Source: Siphonodentalium dalli | Taxonomy: Eukaryota > Mollusca > Scaphopoda > Gadilida > Siphonodentaliidae | Assembly (NCBI GenBank): GCA_032622095.1 | Contig: CP136061.1 | Location: 19,036,991 to 19,100,990, forward strand | Length of the DNA stretch: 64,000 bases | Direction of reading: 5' to 3' | Shown here: one piece after another, positions 1-11,800 of the stretch | Position numbering within the stretch: the first letter of the stretch is position 1 | Layout: each line of letters opens with the position of its first letter | The notes under the pieces: model-generated | What the model saw: the letters and a program-made list of their open reading frames with translations, nothing else | Told to the model about the DNA's origin: nothing | Database searches by the model: none | Program-made: the position numbers and the translations under genes

Positions 1-267
1 CGCAGCTTGATGATGCCCCAGAATTTGAGGGGGTGACCTTGGACAGGCCATAGCTACTTATCCCAAATGCAAGAGCATTTGTCTTGCGTCGAACCATTTC
101 AGAGTAGGCCTCTTCCACAGTCTGGTATCCCAACCTGATGCAGCCAATTCTGTTGGCGTCGATCTTGACATGCTTCTCTGCATCGCATGGCGTCGGCAGG
201 TTTGACGACGATGAGCAAGAATCGCGGGTCGACAGTGGGTCGTCAGGCACACTGTCGGACGAGGATT
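1..267 (-). CDS. possible partial exon of an unidentified protein, cut by the window edge
   Basis: Reading the - strand from 267 to 1 gives an uninterrupted frame. A Ser/Asp-rich stretch (SSSDSVPDDPLSTRDSCSSS) is followed by a compact, protein-like segment containing KIDANRIGCIRLGYQ, EEAYSEMVRRK and NALAFGISSYGLSKV. Just upstream on that strand (about 330-270) is a long C/T-rich tract ending in AAAAG, as expected of a splice acceptor, so the exon would start at 267. I do not recognise the family. The orientation is opposite to the helicase gene, so this is either a neighbouring or nested gene or a captured exon remnant. Confidence 0.4.
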
Positions 268-344
268 CTTTTATAAAAGAACAAAGAAGAAAAGAAAAAG
301 AAAGAAGAAATAAAAAGAAGAAAGAGAAAAAATAGCCTTTGGAG

Positions 345-896
345 GATGTTCTGGGTGGGGTAGACTCGTTGTCACGTGACGCTCTTGCTCTCATAGTCTA
401 GACATAGCGCACCAGCCAAATGGCCTTCTGACTCTTCCCCATGGTGCAGTGGCCCACATCATTACAAGATGGGGTCCAGTCGATCCCCTGGAATCGTAAT
501 ACCTTCGGGATACATCCAGGCCACTCCTTCACCGGTAGGAAAGAAAGGCTGAATGATCTGGGTGGGGAAGACTTGTTGTTGCGTGCCTCCAAGTGCTGCA
601 CCAACCAACCTTCTAACTCTTCCCCATGGTGCAGGGGCCCACATCTCCACAAGATGGGGTCCAATCCCCTGGAATCGTAATACCTTAGGGATACCTCCAG
701 GCCACTCCTTCACCGGTAGGAAAGAAAGGCTGAATGATCTGGGTGGGGAAGTCTTGTTGCGTGCCTCCAAGAGCTGCACCAACCAGCCTTCTATCTCTTC
801 CCCACGGTGCAGTGGCCCACATCTCCACACGATGGGGTCCAATCTCCTGGAATCGTAATACCTTCGGGATACCTCCAGGCCACTCCTTCACCGGTC
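345..896. repeat. minisatellite with ~180-bp unit, three copies
   Basis: The landmark GGGGTCCA recurs at 471, 656 and 834, a spacing of 185 and 178 bp, with closely similar sequence between (GGAATCGTAATACC, CACTCCTTCACCGGT, GGGTGGGGAAG). Because the unit length varies by 7 bp the reading frames do not persist from copy to copy, so the open frames here are not convincing as coding sequence. Confidence 0.85.
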
Positions 897-1732
897 ATTT
901 TGCAATTTTGATCATTCTGCTACATTTGATCATTTCGAAATGTACCTGACACTCGTTATGTGCGCCATCATAGATCACTGATGCTTCTATGCTTGTTCAT
1001 CAAGTCCGCTGTGGTGTTCTCTAATCCCATATATACTGGTATGCAATGATACCTTGGATCATGATGGCGTTCCCTGCTCTCTACATTATACGAGGCTGGA
1101 GTACAGATGTGTGGCATGATATAATGAAACCTCATACCTCGCTATGATATCTGCAGCATATCATTTTTATATCTGGTTTGTGTATCACAGGGAGCAATTT
1201 ACTTTCGATATCTGATTAGCAAATAATCTCACATTGACATGATTAGATAGCATTTTTATAACATCATACATGTATAAAGAAATTCCTCGCTATTACCGGT
1301 ATCCACATTTCAGTGGCACATCGCGATGCGATTCCAGTTAATTTGCTCCCTGGTGTATCATAAGCATTCTGATATCTTATGGCCTACACAATGGCTGCAT
1401 GTGACATCAGTTCATAATGTGAACTGTCGAGAGAGCGAAGAAGATGACAAAGAGAATAGGATGCAGCAAAGTTATACTTGCTCGGTTGTCTCGCTAGCAT
1501 GAATTATATGGCACTACCTGGGATGTTTATTCCAAAAACAAGGGGGGGCGGGCGGTACACATTTGAGCAATGTCGTAATCTGAATTGGGAGCTCTTTCAC
1601 GTAACATAATCATATCTGATTCATGACTAAATCACATTTACATGAATCATGTTTCGGAAGAGTACATTCCCATCGAATTTGGATATTAATTAACTTTATT
1701 GCTCGTGCCTCCTCCTGGGCTTGCATTCTAAT
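897..1732. other. no gene recognised
   Basis: AT-rich non-coding sequence. I see no homology-bearing open frame, tandem array or transposon terminus here. Confidence 0.5.
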
Positions 1733-2092
1733 CCATATAGTTCAGTTGAGGGCTTCTCCTTGGCGGAAAAATATAATATTTATAAATAATATTACTTTTT
1801 CCTTAAGGGAAGCCCGAAACTGAACTATCATAGATCCCTCCCATGGTGGTGCCATTCCCAACCCCGCGACTCGCAAATCTCATGATTAAGTCGGAAATAA
1901 AAAACTGACTAGACAATAGATAGAATGCGGGTGTATTCATGCGAGACTAATCTGGACACGGATGTGAGTGGGGTCGGCACAGCAATAAAATTTTAACCCT
2001 CCTGATTGACACAAGGCCGGAGACGTAATCCATATAGTTCAGTTTCGGGCTTCCCTTAAGGAAAAAGTAATATTATTTATAAATATTATATT
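1733..2092. repeat. inverted pair of small hairpin MITE copies
   Basis: 1737-1831 is itself an imperfect palindrome: it begins ATAGTTCAGTTGAGGGC and ends with the complement ending AAACTGAACTAT, with an AT-rich middle. 2029-2092 repeats the right half in opposite orientation (ATAGTTCAGTTTCGGGCTTC and onward through the AT core). The two look like a complete and a truncated copy of one short inverted-repeat element. Confidence 0.65.
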
Positions 2093-2432
2093 TCTGAATA
2101 ATGCTGACGTAATTGTAATTCGCGTGCACCTGGCATTTGAGATATACAGATGTGCGCAAAATTGACGGCGATTATCAACCTCCCAATCAAGGGTTTCACT
2201 CACTTTTTTGTGGCAATATACGTAAACAGTACTTTATAATGGATATATAACACAATAAAAATATAGTGATGCATGCATTGAATAAAAGAGACCACGTGGT
2301 TCGTTTATGTGGATTTGCAATAGATCGGATATGGGAGATCATGGGATGATTAGAATTGTGCTAAATTAATCGGCTTTCCGGGACCAGAGCGCATCACTTC
2401 AATGAAACGGGAATATCTGAGAATGTACTTCC

Positions 2433-3536
2433 GTTGCGAATAGTGATGTTCCGATAATCGGAATCGGAATCGGCCATTGGCCGATAATAGCCCATCAGAA
2501 ATTAATCGTACCTCGCAGTTGAACATCGGCTTTTACCGATTGTCAAAATAAATAAAAACGTTCTAGTATCTAAGCGCAATGTGCACGCTTTAATAAACAT
2601 ACGCAATACAACTGTAGTATTGAATGTAAAACGCAGTTGTAACAGCCTAAAAAGAAGCCATTGGCATCATCAAAGCAGTCTGATATGATGATATATTATA
2701 AGAATGGCAATACACATGCCCGACATCCCATGTAATATGAAGTTATTGGTTCAATCGCGTTGACACGAAATAGATTCAAAGAAAGCTTTAATTAAAAAGC
2801 TGACCTGATTACAGTGAGGCTTCCTCTAGAGCACGTGTCATGTGACGTCACATGCTATGTCAATAACTTGAAGCACACACTGAATGAATTAATACAGTTG
2901 TTATCAGAACTGTCTTCAATAACGATCAACGTTAGTAGGGGCATAACTAGCTTTTTCGTCTGTACAACGTATGCTATGAAATACGCTTAGCTCCACGTTG
3001 AACTTGCGAAACAAAAATTGAGCAGGCGGAACTATAAAAGCTTCCGAGTTGTTAAAAGATAAAAGGTGTGACCAATGGAAACTTGGGAAATCTCAGACAA
3101 ATATGACAGCAATTATTATCCATCAATCAAAATTTAGTTAATAATCATCGCCATTCCATACATTGTTGCAACTTACAAGTATTCAATCAAGACTTTTACT
3201 CCGCATGCAAGTGTTCCACACATGGTCATAACGTTACTCTGAGTCGGCACCTTTGATCTCTTTGTCAAAACAACTACCGGTATACATCAAAGGAAGCACA
3301 CAACCGACGTCGGCAGAAATACTGTCACGACAGTGTGTATATATTTCTTTGATGTATTTGGCTTTGAAACTATGCGGGATATGGAGTGCATTGGGTGTAT
3401 ATAAGTCCATTATAGGAACAAACGCACAATATATATAAACATCGGAATCGGAATCGGAAATCGGCCGATTGTGCCTCCAGTTATCGGAAATCGGTCCGAT
3501 AAGCTTTTTCATTATCGGAACATCACTAGTTGCGAA
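2433..3536. mobile_element. non-autonomous hAT-type DNA transposon with 8-bp TSD
   Basis: The element spans 2441-3528. It starts TAGTGATGTTCCGATAATCG and ends with the inverted form TTATCGGAACATCACTA. It is flanked by the identical 8-bp duplication GTTGCGAA at 2433-2440 and 3529-3536. Eight-bp target duplications are typical of hAT elements. Sub-terminal GAATCGG repeats are present at both ends. No transposase frame is visible in the 1.09-kb interior, so it must have been moved in trans. Confidence 0.88.
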
Positions 3537-4983
3537 AACAAAAGTATCGTGGTTCTCAGGTTCTCCGGTTTTTTTTATTGGCGTATACGGTGCCGCTGTG
3601 TATTCCAATGTTTATTTATTTACGAAACTCTATCTCTCTTTCACCCTTGAATGAAGTAATTACAGTAAGCATGTTTGTTGGGATACTATACTTGTCAATA
3701 TATATCATAGCTGTCTGTTTTTTAAAATCCAGATTCCTACATAAATTATACCAGTAATAGACGCATGCATGCATGACGTATCGACCGCATGGTTGTTTGT
3801 GCACGCGAGGTTTTCCCCGAATTATCTGCATTTTCTGATCAGGGCTAGTGATTTTCATAACTTGTCAACATGACAATTTTTATTTGAATATGATGACTAA
3901 CATCTTATCTGTAGGAATATTCGTAGAGTATACAATAAATGGTGTATTTTCAATAGCTTGTTAATGCATAATAAAACGGAAAAATTAAATGAATTGAAAA
4001 GCATACCGCCGCTCCTAATTTTGGGGTGTCCGTTCGGGGAAACATGTGCATTATTCCCTTTGACCTTATACACGTGTCCCATCACAATTCTAAAAAATAT
4101 TTCAACACACATTGTTTGTGTAATCTTTATTCAGTCCATCCTCGGGTGGCAAATACCGTGGAATTATAGAGGAAAGCGTAAACTGTCGCGTATTTCCAGT
4201 TTCTGACGCTGGCAGTTAATTTTCACTTGGCAATGGATTTGCCACATATATGGATTGAGAATATTACACTTTTATTAAATATGCTCATTTGTATGAAGGT
4301 TTATATGTATTTTTTATATAAATAAAAGTGCAGTGGTGAATTTTCAATGAAAATTATAAAACATGCAGACCCAAATAATAGTGCAGCGGGGAAATTCCAG
4401 CAAAAGGTTATAAAATTAACAGTGAAATTGAAAACCAATAGCAATTTATTTTCTATATCTTGCAGTGAAAGATCTGGTTGTTCCGAGATTTATATGAATA
4501 AAGTTTCAATAAATCTCGAGAGTCTTGGTTAAAACATCACTGCATCACTTTCAGTACTAGTATTTCTTCCGATGACACTACCCCGACTCAAAGAAATATT
4601 AATAACAAAAACTCATTGTCCACATATCCAGAGATTTTTTTCATCTGCATTTGTTGTGTATTTAATTAACTAACTAACCTAACTAATGATTTATTGGATA
4701 ACATATTACATAGTTACAAGAATCATTACAAATGTAAAAAATGACATAAAAAATACATATGTATATGAATATATGTGAACAAAATATATGCTATCCGAGG
4801 TCGTCTTCCTGACATCACTCAGGCTTATTAACCACTGAGCATCCAGGTTCCCAAAGCCCTTGCATAACAGGGTCCTATGGCTATTTAGTGCAATTCCGGA
4901 AGTTTGTCATGTGTAAGAGGAATCAACATTGTTTTGGATATTGAATCATGTTTCAAGCATAAGATTTGGTAGTTGAGTTTATA
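3537..4983. other. no gene recognised
   Basis: AT-rich non-coding sequence. A short imperfect direct repeat lies at about 4327-4425 (AGTGCAGTGGTGAATTT and AGTGCAGCGGGGAAATT). Nothing else is supportable. Confidence 0.45.
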
Positions 4984-5590
4984 ATATGTAAAGCGCTTAG
5001 GGCCAATAACGGAGGATAGGTGCTATACAGTCTCTTTAAAAAGCCGACGATAATCCTAACGGATGTACGTCTCTAGATGGGTCCATTGTATTTCATTTCT
5101 ACAATGACGCGACATTCCATACATGACGTAGTATACCATTTCCAAATATGGAGTGCATTCCTGGCATATCAAATGTTTGTGAGAAAATAGTTTAGAAATA
5201 GTTATAAATACAACAAGATGCGAAAGAATGATCAGTCACGATTATTGTTGATTGATAAAAACTCGAAGATGATGTCTCCTATACTGCGATGAGTAAACTG
5301 AGTTATGGATATATCGCTTGTATTCAGTTTTCCAGCAATAGTTGAGTTTGAAATGCGTGGGAAACTTGTCAACACGTCATTGACCTCTGGTCTGTGAAGT
5401 GATCTGTTCTGCCATAAACCAATGAAATCACGCGCGTGCTTCGCCACTCTCCAATGAAATGGAGGGAATCCCATCAATTCAGTAACTGATTATGAATGAG
5501 ATATCCAGAGATGTAAAGATTGTAACATTTTCGTTGGCTTTTTAAAGAGACTGAGTGCTGATATGAGTACTATTATTATTATTATATACC
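4984..5590 (+). mobile_element. LINE 3'-tail relic, interrupted by a MITE
   Basis: 4989-5027 (AAAGCGCTTAGGGCC followed by GGTGCTATA) resembles the 3' end of the LINE that ends at 33128 (AAGCGCTTAGGGCC, GCGCTATAC). The ATT-repeat tail expected after this motif appears only at 5571-5585, beyond an inserted element at 5028-5553. Together they are one truncated LINE or SINE tail split by a later insertion. Confidence 0.6.
5028..5553. mobile_element. 526-bp MITE with 18-bp terminal inverted repeats
   Basis: It starts CAGTCTCTTTAAAAAGCC and ends GGCTTTTTAAAGAGACTG, a perfect 18-bp inverted repeat. The flanks GTGCTATA and AGTGCTGATA suggest an imperfect 8-bp target duplication, compatible with a hAT-type element. 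It has no coding capacity. Confidence 0.7.
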
Positions 5591-5711
5591 CAAACTAAAG
5601 ACATCCATTATTTTGTAACAACATTCCATGTTCCATTCTCTTGTCTTAGCTTTCAATATTACAGTAATAGTCTTATGATTTTTAGTACAGTGATATTTCC
5701 TCTGATTTCAG

Positions 5712-5826
5712 AAATGCAGAAAGCACTGGTGAACCCTGGTCCTGACATGGTTGTTTGTGATGAAGGACATAGGATCAAGAATAGCTTAGCCGGTGTATCT
5801 CAATGTCTCAAGGCTATAAGAACAAG
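5712..5826 (+). CDS. RAD54L2: RAD54L2-like exon A: motif II (DEGH box)
   Basis: The acceptor TGATTTCAG ends at 5711 and the donor GT is at 5827. The exon enters with one base of its first codon in the missing upstream exon and ends with two bases of an Arg codon. It encodes [20 protein letters not shown] and IRTR. DEGH is the Walker B/motif II variant of the ATRX/RAD54L2 group and binds Mg-ATP. The preceding nucleotide-binding exons are not in the window. Its 3' end and the following intron are partly copied in inverted orientation at 18385-18492. Confidence 0.9.
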
Positions 5827-8800
5827 GTTCAGTATAAATCATAGAGTGTTGATTACGCCAATCACATAAAAGATACATAATCCGGTATAATGCCCTTAAA
5901 TTACTATTTCTTCAGCTTCGGGGTTTAAAATATTTGAATTGAGTCGAGGAACCCACACATCAAAGCTCAGAGTTATCAGATGTTGATTTTTGAAATCCGT
6001 TATTTTTCACCACCTGAATATTTGACTGCCTGGCGAAAATTCCGCTATTTCCAGAAATAGTAAAGACATGCACGGGCGTCATTATGAGAGGTCATGCAAG
6101 GTCACAGCTCCCGGTGCATCTGTGGCGATCACAAATTATTTTCTTAATATAAGATGATAAAAAGTATTGCCATCAACAAGAATACGGTCAAGCTTTGAAA
6201 TAGGGTGTCTGTCATTTGCAGAATGAGGTCCCCAGAGGGTGAATTTAGTGATGCCACCCCGCATAGCAGCCTAGCATCACCAAATTCACCCTCTGGGAAC
6301 CTCATTCTGCTGAGGTGTAAGCAGAATGAGGTCCCAGAGGGTGAATTTGGTGATGCTAGCCCGCTATGCGGGGTAGCATCACTAAATTCACCCTCTGGGG
6401 ACCTCATTCTGCAAATGACAGACACCCTATTTCAAGGCTTGAATACGGTATGTTCTGATAGTAGACATGCTGCTACATACATATACTTATTTACGATAAT
6501 CATGTTTTATTCAAATAGACATGTTAAATGGCACCATGCTGGTTACACATGGAAATACTATGTGTATACATTCGTGATAACACATGTTGGGGAATTCCAA
6601 TTTGAACTAAGAATCACCATATATGGAAGTTGTAAACCACACTCGCTCATTGTTCAAACTGCCAAGAATACTGTTTTTATAGGACTTTTTCGGCAAATAT
6701 GATATCGTGATTATTATGAGTATTTATTGGTAATAAACTAATATGGAGAACTAAATTGGCTTTTGGTTAAATTCCATTGCTGGTGTTCTACCTGGATGAT
6801 ACAGAGACCATCGAATCGGATTATGTATCTTTGATACCTGGGTTCTCAGGCAATTATATATGGAAAACTAGATGAAGGAAGAAGGCTTTTTTTGTCAAGA
6901 GTTCTATAAATTTATGGTTGTATGGAAGATAATTTTTAGGAATAAAATCCATATTTTTCTGAGCAGCCCCATAAAATCTTCTAGTGCCATTACCTCTTCA
7001 ACAGAGACATTTCTAATTGTGTAAAAATTAATTAGAGTTGTGGGTATTTTGTTTTTGGACTGACAAGAAATCCTTACAACTTACAACATTTTATTGCCAT
7101 AAAACATAAATAAGGCCAAATGAATAAAACATATCTGTTTTCCTGGAGGCGTGAGGTATTAACGGGATATCCTTTGTTTTCCAGGAGGCGTGTGGTATTA
7201 ACGGGATATCCGCTACAGAATAATATGATTGAATACTGGTGCATGGTTGACTTTGTTCGTCCTAATTTCCTTGGCACGAAACAGGAGTTCTCTAACATGT
7301 TTGAGCGACCAATCATGAATGGACAGTGTGTTGACAGCACACCTGATGATATTAAAATCATGAGGTTCAGAGCTCATGTACTCCACAGTCTGCTCGAAGG
7401 ATTCGTTCAAAGGTGAGTACAGTAATGCCCTAAGTAATCGACCCCTTAACCACAGCAGAATTATGGGTAACTTTTCAGGATTTAGTCGGAAATATGGCTT
7501 GTTGCCATTCATCGGAAAGCTCTTGGGGAGAGCTTTCCGATGAATGGCAACAAGCCATATTTCCGACTAAATTGTTGCCATTCATCGGAAAGCTCTTGGG
7601 GAGAGCTTTCCGATGAATGGCAACAAGCCATATTTCCGACTAAATCCTGAAAAGTTACCCATAATTCTGCTGTGGTTAAGGGGTCGATTACTTAGGGCAT
7701 TACTGTATAATCTTATCACAAACAGCTTGATGGCTTACCTTTATTGAATTTTATGACATTCCTATATGTGATTTACCTTGATTTCTCGAGTGATTATAAA
7801 AGTTCACTAGTGTTATGTGTTCATATGCGCTATCAGAATGTTTGCGTCAATGGTATAATGGCGGTATCATAGACTAAAAATAGGATAGACGTCGCACTCA
7901 TGGTTATCAATCTCTAACGATACTGGACGTCGCCATTGCTTTGGCCCTCAAGCGTTAAGGTAGTTCAGAAAAGTAGGGGGAGATAATTTTACGTTATATT
8001 TACATAGGGTTCGTGTACGATTGTGAAGAAATACTTGTAATAAAGTACTTTATATTAACTTTTAATCATAATGCTTTCAATGTGACATTGAATTAATGCC
8101 ACTAAATACGATTTGGTCCGTGATATGCATTTTCTGGAATGGAAAGTGTCCGTAATTCGACGTCAATTACTGCGCTAAATCAAACTCTCTTGTGGCAAGT
8201 TGTGCGTATTTTGCGTCCAGGTTTATTTACTCTGATTTTTTACGTGTTGTGGGGATTTAGTTTTGTAATTTTCCTCGATCAGCTAGTGCAAGTATTGGAT
8301 GATGTGATTTCTTACGTGTAGTGGGGATTTAGTTTTGTAGTTTTCCTAGATCAGCTGGCGCACATGTAAGTATTGGAGGTATACTGAAGCACATAATTCA
8401 GAATGATTTTTCTCATAAACGTACACACGTACGTTGATGAAATTAATCAATGGATATATATGAGTCTCATGTCCTCCACAGTTGAATCACTAGCCCGATT
8501 CAACCGGGAACTTTTTAACTTTTATATATACCGGTATATATATAAAAATAAAATAATTTCCTGTAAAATTAAATAAATGTCACAGGACCACTGCACCTCA
8601 TTCTATCTTGTATTCTAACATATACGAGTATTATAAACATGTCCTTTAATATCTCATAGTAATTAATTTCATCATATAAAAACAGACATATATATCATGT
8701 TTAATTTTATATACATAAATGAATAACCAATGATTATTTATTTGAGTTCCACGATTCTTTTGTATATTTGGGTCACAGTGGGGTGTTTCAACAAACAGGT

Positions 8801-11800
8801 GTGTATGTGGTCTTGTTATATGAATTAACCTAAACATGAATATAAAGGGTATCTCTGTCCACCATGATATTAAAATAGATATCAACGAATAACAGTTAAT
8901 TGTATAGGCTACAGGTACTTTGAAACTGAGCGAGATAATCTATACAGTAATAAAATAGTTAATGATTATGGTACAATTTGTAAAATATACTAGTATTAAG
9001 ATAACATACTTATAGTCCATTTACATTGGAGAATTACAGTTACTAAAGCTGAATGGGATCATGCATGCTATTGGGAGCTACTAGCCTAGAGTATACTTTT
9101 TTTCAGACTGGAGGGAGACACAATCTGCAAATGAACCTGGGTGTTGCCTTAGTATGGATAAGTACCATGTGATGGAGAGACAATGTTTGAAATCTATAAT
9201 TAATTTAATGATGAACTTATAAATGTGTATCATTTGTGGCTCTTTCCTTGACAGTCAATGAGACATCAGCTACTTTTTATCCAGGATTTTCGCACAAGTA
9301 TAGTTCAATTCCTTCTTTATCTTGAACACATCCTTGCATTCTGCATCTGGATTATTTTCGGCTCATGCATGTTGCACACATCACTTTGTGACCCACCAAT
9401 ATCATTAAGGTGTTGCCATTGGCATACGGTATAGATCTGTCCACTTCCTGAAATAAAACAGAATTCGAAGCATTTAATTTTAATTATAAAATAATTTACA
9501 GGTTAAAGGTATGAAATATGTTATTGGGATATTTCCCATGCAGTACACACCACACACCAGTGCCTACATTGGCAAACCATGTAATATTCAGTTGTTCATA
9601 CCTCTTTATGATAGCAGTATAAATTATACAAAAATAATGCTATTGCTAATATAATAATAAATAAGGCTAATGATATTATATTTCAACATAGCTGACCAGT
9701 ACTTGTATACATTATAATTAATGCCCACGCAGTCTCAATGTCATTTATTAACCGCATTATGAATGTGATTATACTATGTGAGTCTAATGATCAAAAGACA
9801 CATGAATTATGATTATCATTATGAAAAATATGTTTATCAACAAATGTTATATATTACAAAAAGTGGACATGAAAACAAGTCAAACTATGAATAGTATGAT
9901 CACTACAATTAGAATCTAGGAGTAGGACATGTGAACTGCCAAATTGGTGAATTGTTTTGACTGTTCATTTCTAAATTATTGCTGTAGTACACCTGATCAC
10001 ACCTGGCAGTCACATGGAATTCTTGAAATATGACAGCTGTCATTGAAATATTTCTTCCGTAAAACACGTTTGGGTCGGTACCCGGTATACATGATATTCA
10101 AATTACCAATGCAATCATGAATGGTGAGATCTATTAAATTAATTTCATTTTGAAAGTCGTTACTAACATAACTTCAGTCTTCATCCAGGTGAAAATAACA
10201 AAAATAGAATCCAGAATGTCGTGTTGTTTATTACAAAAATGGTCTCAAACGGCATAAAAACTCACCTTTCTGACTCCCCAACGGACACCCTTGGAAACGT
10301 GAGATTCTGATAATTCATGACAGTTGGTGTACAATTAATTCAGCTGCAATAGACGCCAGAGTTTTCTCTTTTTATTGCGATGAGAAAGCACTGTTTTGAT
10401 TAGAACAATCGGAGTTGAACTACCTTTAGCAATGGCGGACAGAATCGGAGTGCGTTACCGATTGGCCCATCAAATGACGTCGAGTGACGTATCTATCCTT
10501 CCTTCATCTATAGCGGTATTATTCGGATTTCTGGTAAATCAGATGTTTAAGGTGGAATATAATAAACAGAATAATCACTTGATTGAACTGGTGATGTGAA
10601 ATAATTCATTTAAGAAGGAAGTGATGCTAGCCCGCTGTGTGGGGTAGCATCTCTAAATTCACAATCTGGGGACCTTATTCTACAAATGACACCATAGTTA
10701 TCCCATAGGAAATGTTCAGATAATAAGTTTAACCCTTTCTATACTAAAGCATCATTGATGAGTAGTTATCCCATAGGAAATGTTCAGATAATAAGTTTAA
10801 CCCTTTTATATACTAAAGCATCATTGATGAGTAGTTATTCCATAGGAAATGTTCAGATAATAAGTTTAACCCTTTTATATACTAAAGCATCATTGATGAG
10901 TAGTTATCCCATAGGAAATGTTTAGATAATAAGTTTAACCCTTTCTATACTAAAGCATCATTGATGAGTAGTTATTCCATAGGAAATGTTCAGATAATAA
11001 GTTTAACCCTCTCAATACTAAAGCATCATTGATGAGTAGTTATCCCATAGGAAATGTTCAGATAATAAGTTTAACCCTTTCTATACTATAGCATCATTGG
11101 TGAGTAGTTATCACATAGGAAATGTTCAGATAATAAGTTTAACCCTTTCTATACTATAGCATCATTGGTGAGTAGTTATCACATAGGAAATGTTCAGATA
11201 ATAAGTTTAACCCTTTCTATTCTAAAGCATCATTGATGAGTAGTTATCCCATAGGAAATGTTCAGATAATAAGTTTAACCCTTTCTATTCTAAAGCATCA
11301 TTGATGAGTAGTTATCCCATAGGAAATGTTCAGATAATAAGTTTAACCCTTTCTATTCTAAAGCATCATTGATGAGTAGTTATCCCATAGGAAATGTTCA
11401 GATAATAAGTTTAACCCTTTCTATTCTAAAGCATCATTGATGAGTAGTTATCCCATAGGAAATGTTCAGATAATAAGTTTAACCCTTTCTATACTAAAGC
11501 ATCATTGATGAGTAGTTATCCCATAGGAAATGTTCAGATAATAAGTTTAACCCTTTCTATTCTAAAGCATCATTGATGAGTAGTTATCCCATAGGAAATG
11601 TTCAGATAATAAGTTTAACCCTTTCTATACTAAAGCATCATTGATGAGTAGTTATCCCATAGGAAATGTTCAGATAATAAGTTTAACCCTTTCTATTCTA
11701 AAGCATCATTGATGAGTAGTTATCCCATAGGAAATGTTCAGATAATAAGTTTAACCCTTTCTATACTAAAGCATCATTGATGAGTAGTTATCCCATAGGA

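Noticed and set aside
398-949. Overlapping frames on both strands (FLPVKEWPGGIPKVLRFQ)
   Set aside because: They sit in a ~180-bp tandem repeat whose unit length changes by 7 bp, shifting frame between copies.
6205-6702. 165-codon frame and the similar frames at 21445, 42717, 52304 and 59569 ([14 protein letters not shown])
   Set aside because: All fall in CAAGCC MITE palindromes and recur on both strands; they reflect the repeat, not a gene.
10396-10599. 67-codon + frame ([15 protein letters not shown])
   Set aside because: No recognisable domain, and AT-rich flanks without clear splice or promoter evidence.
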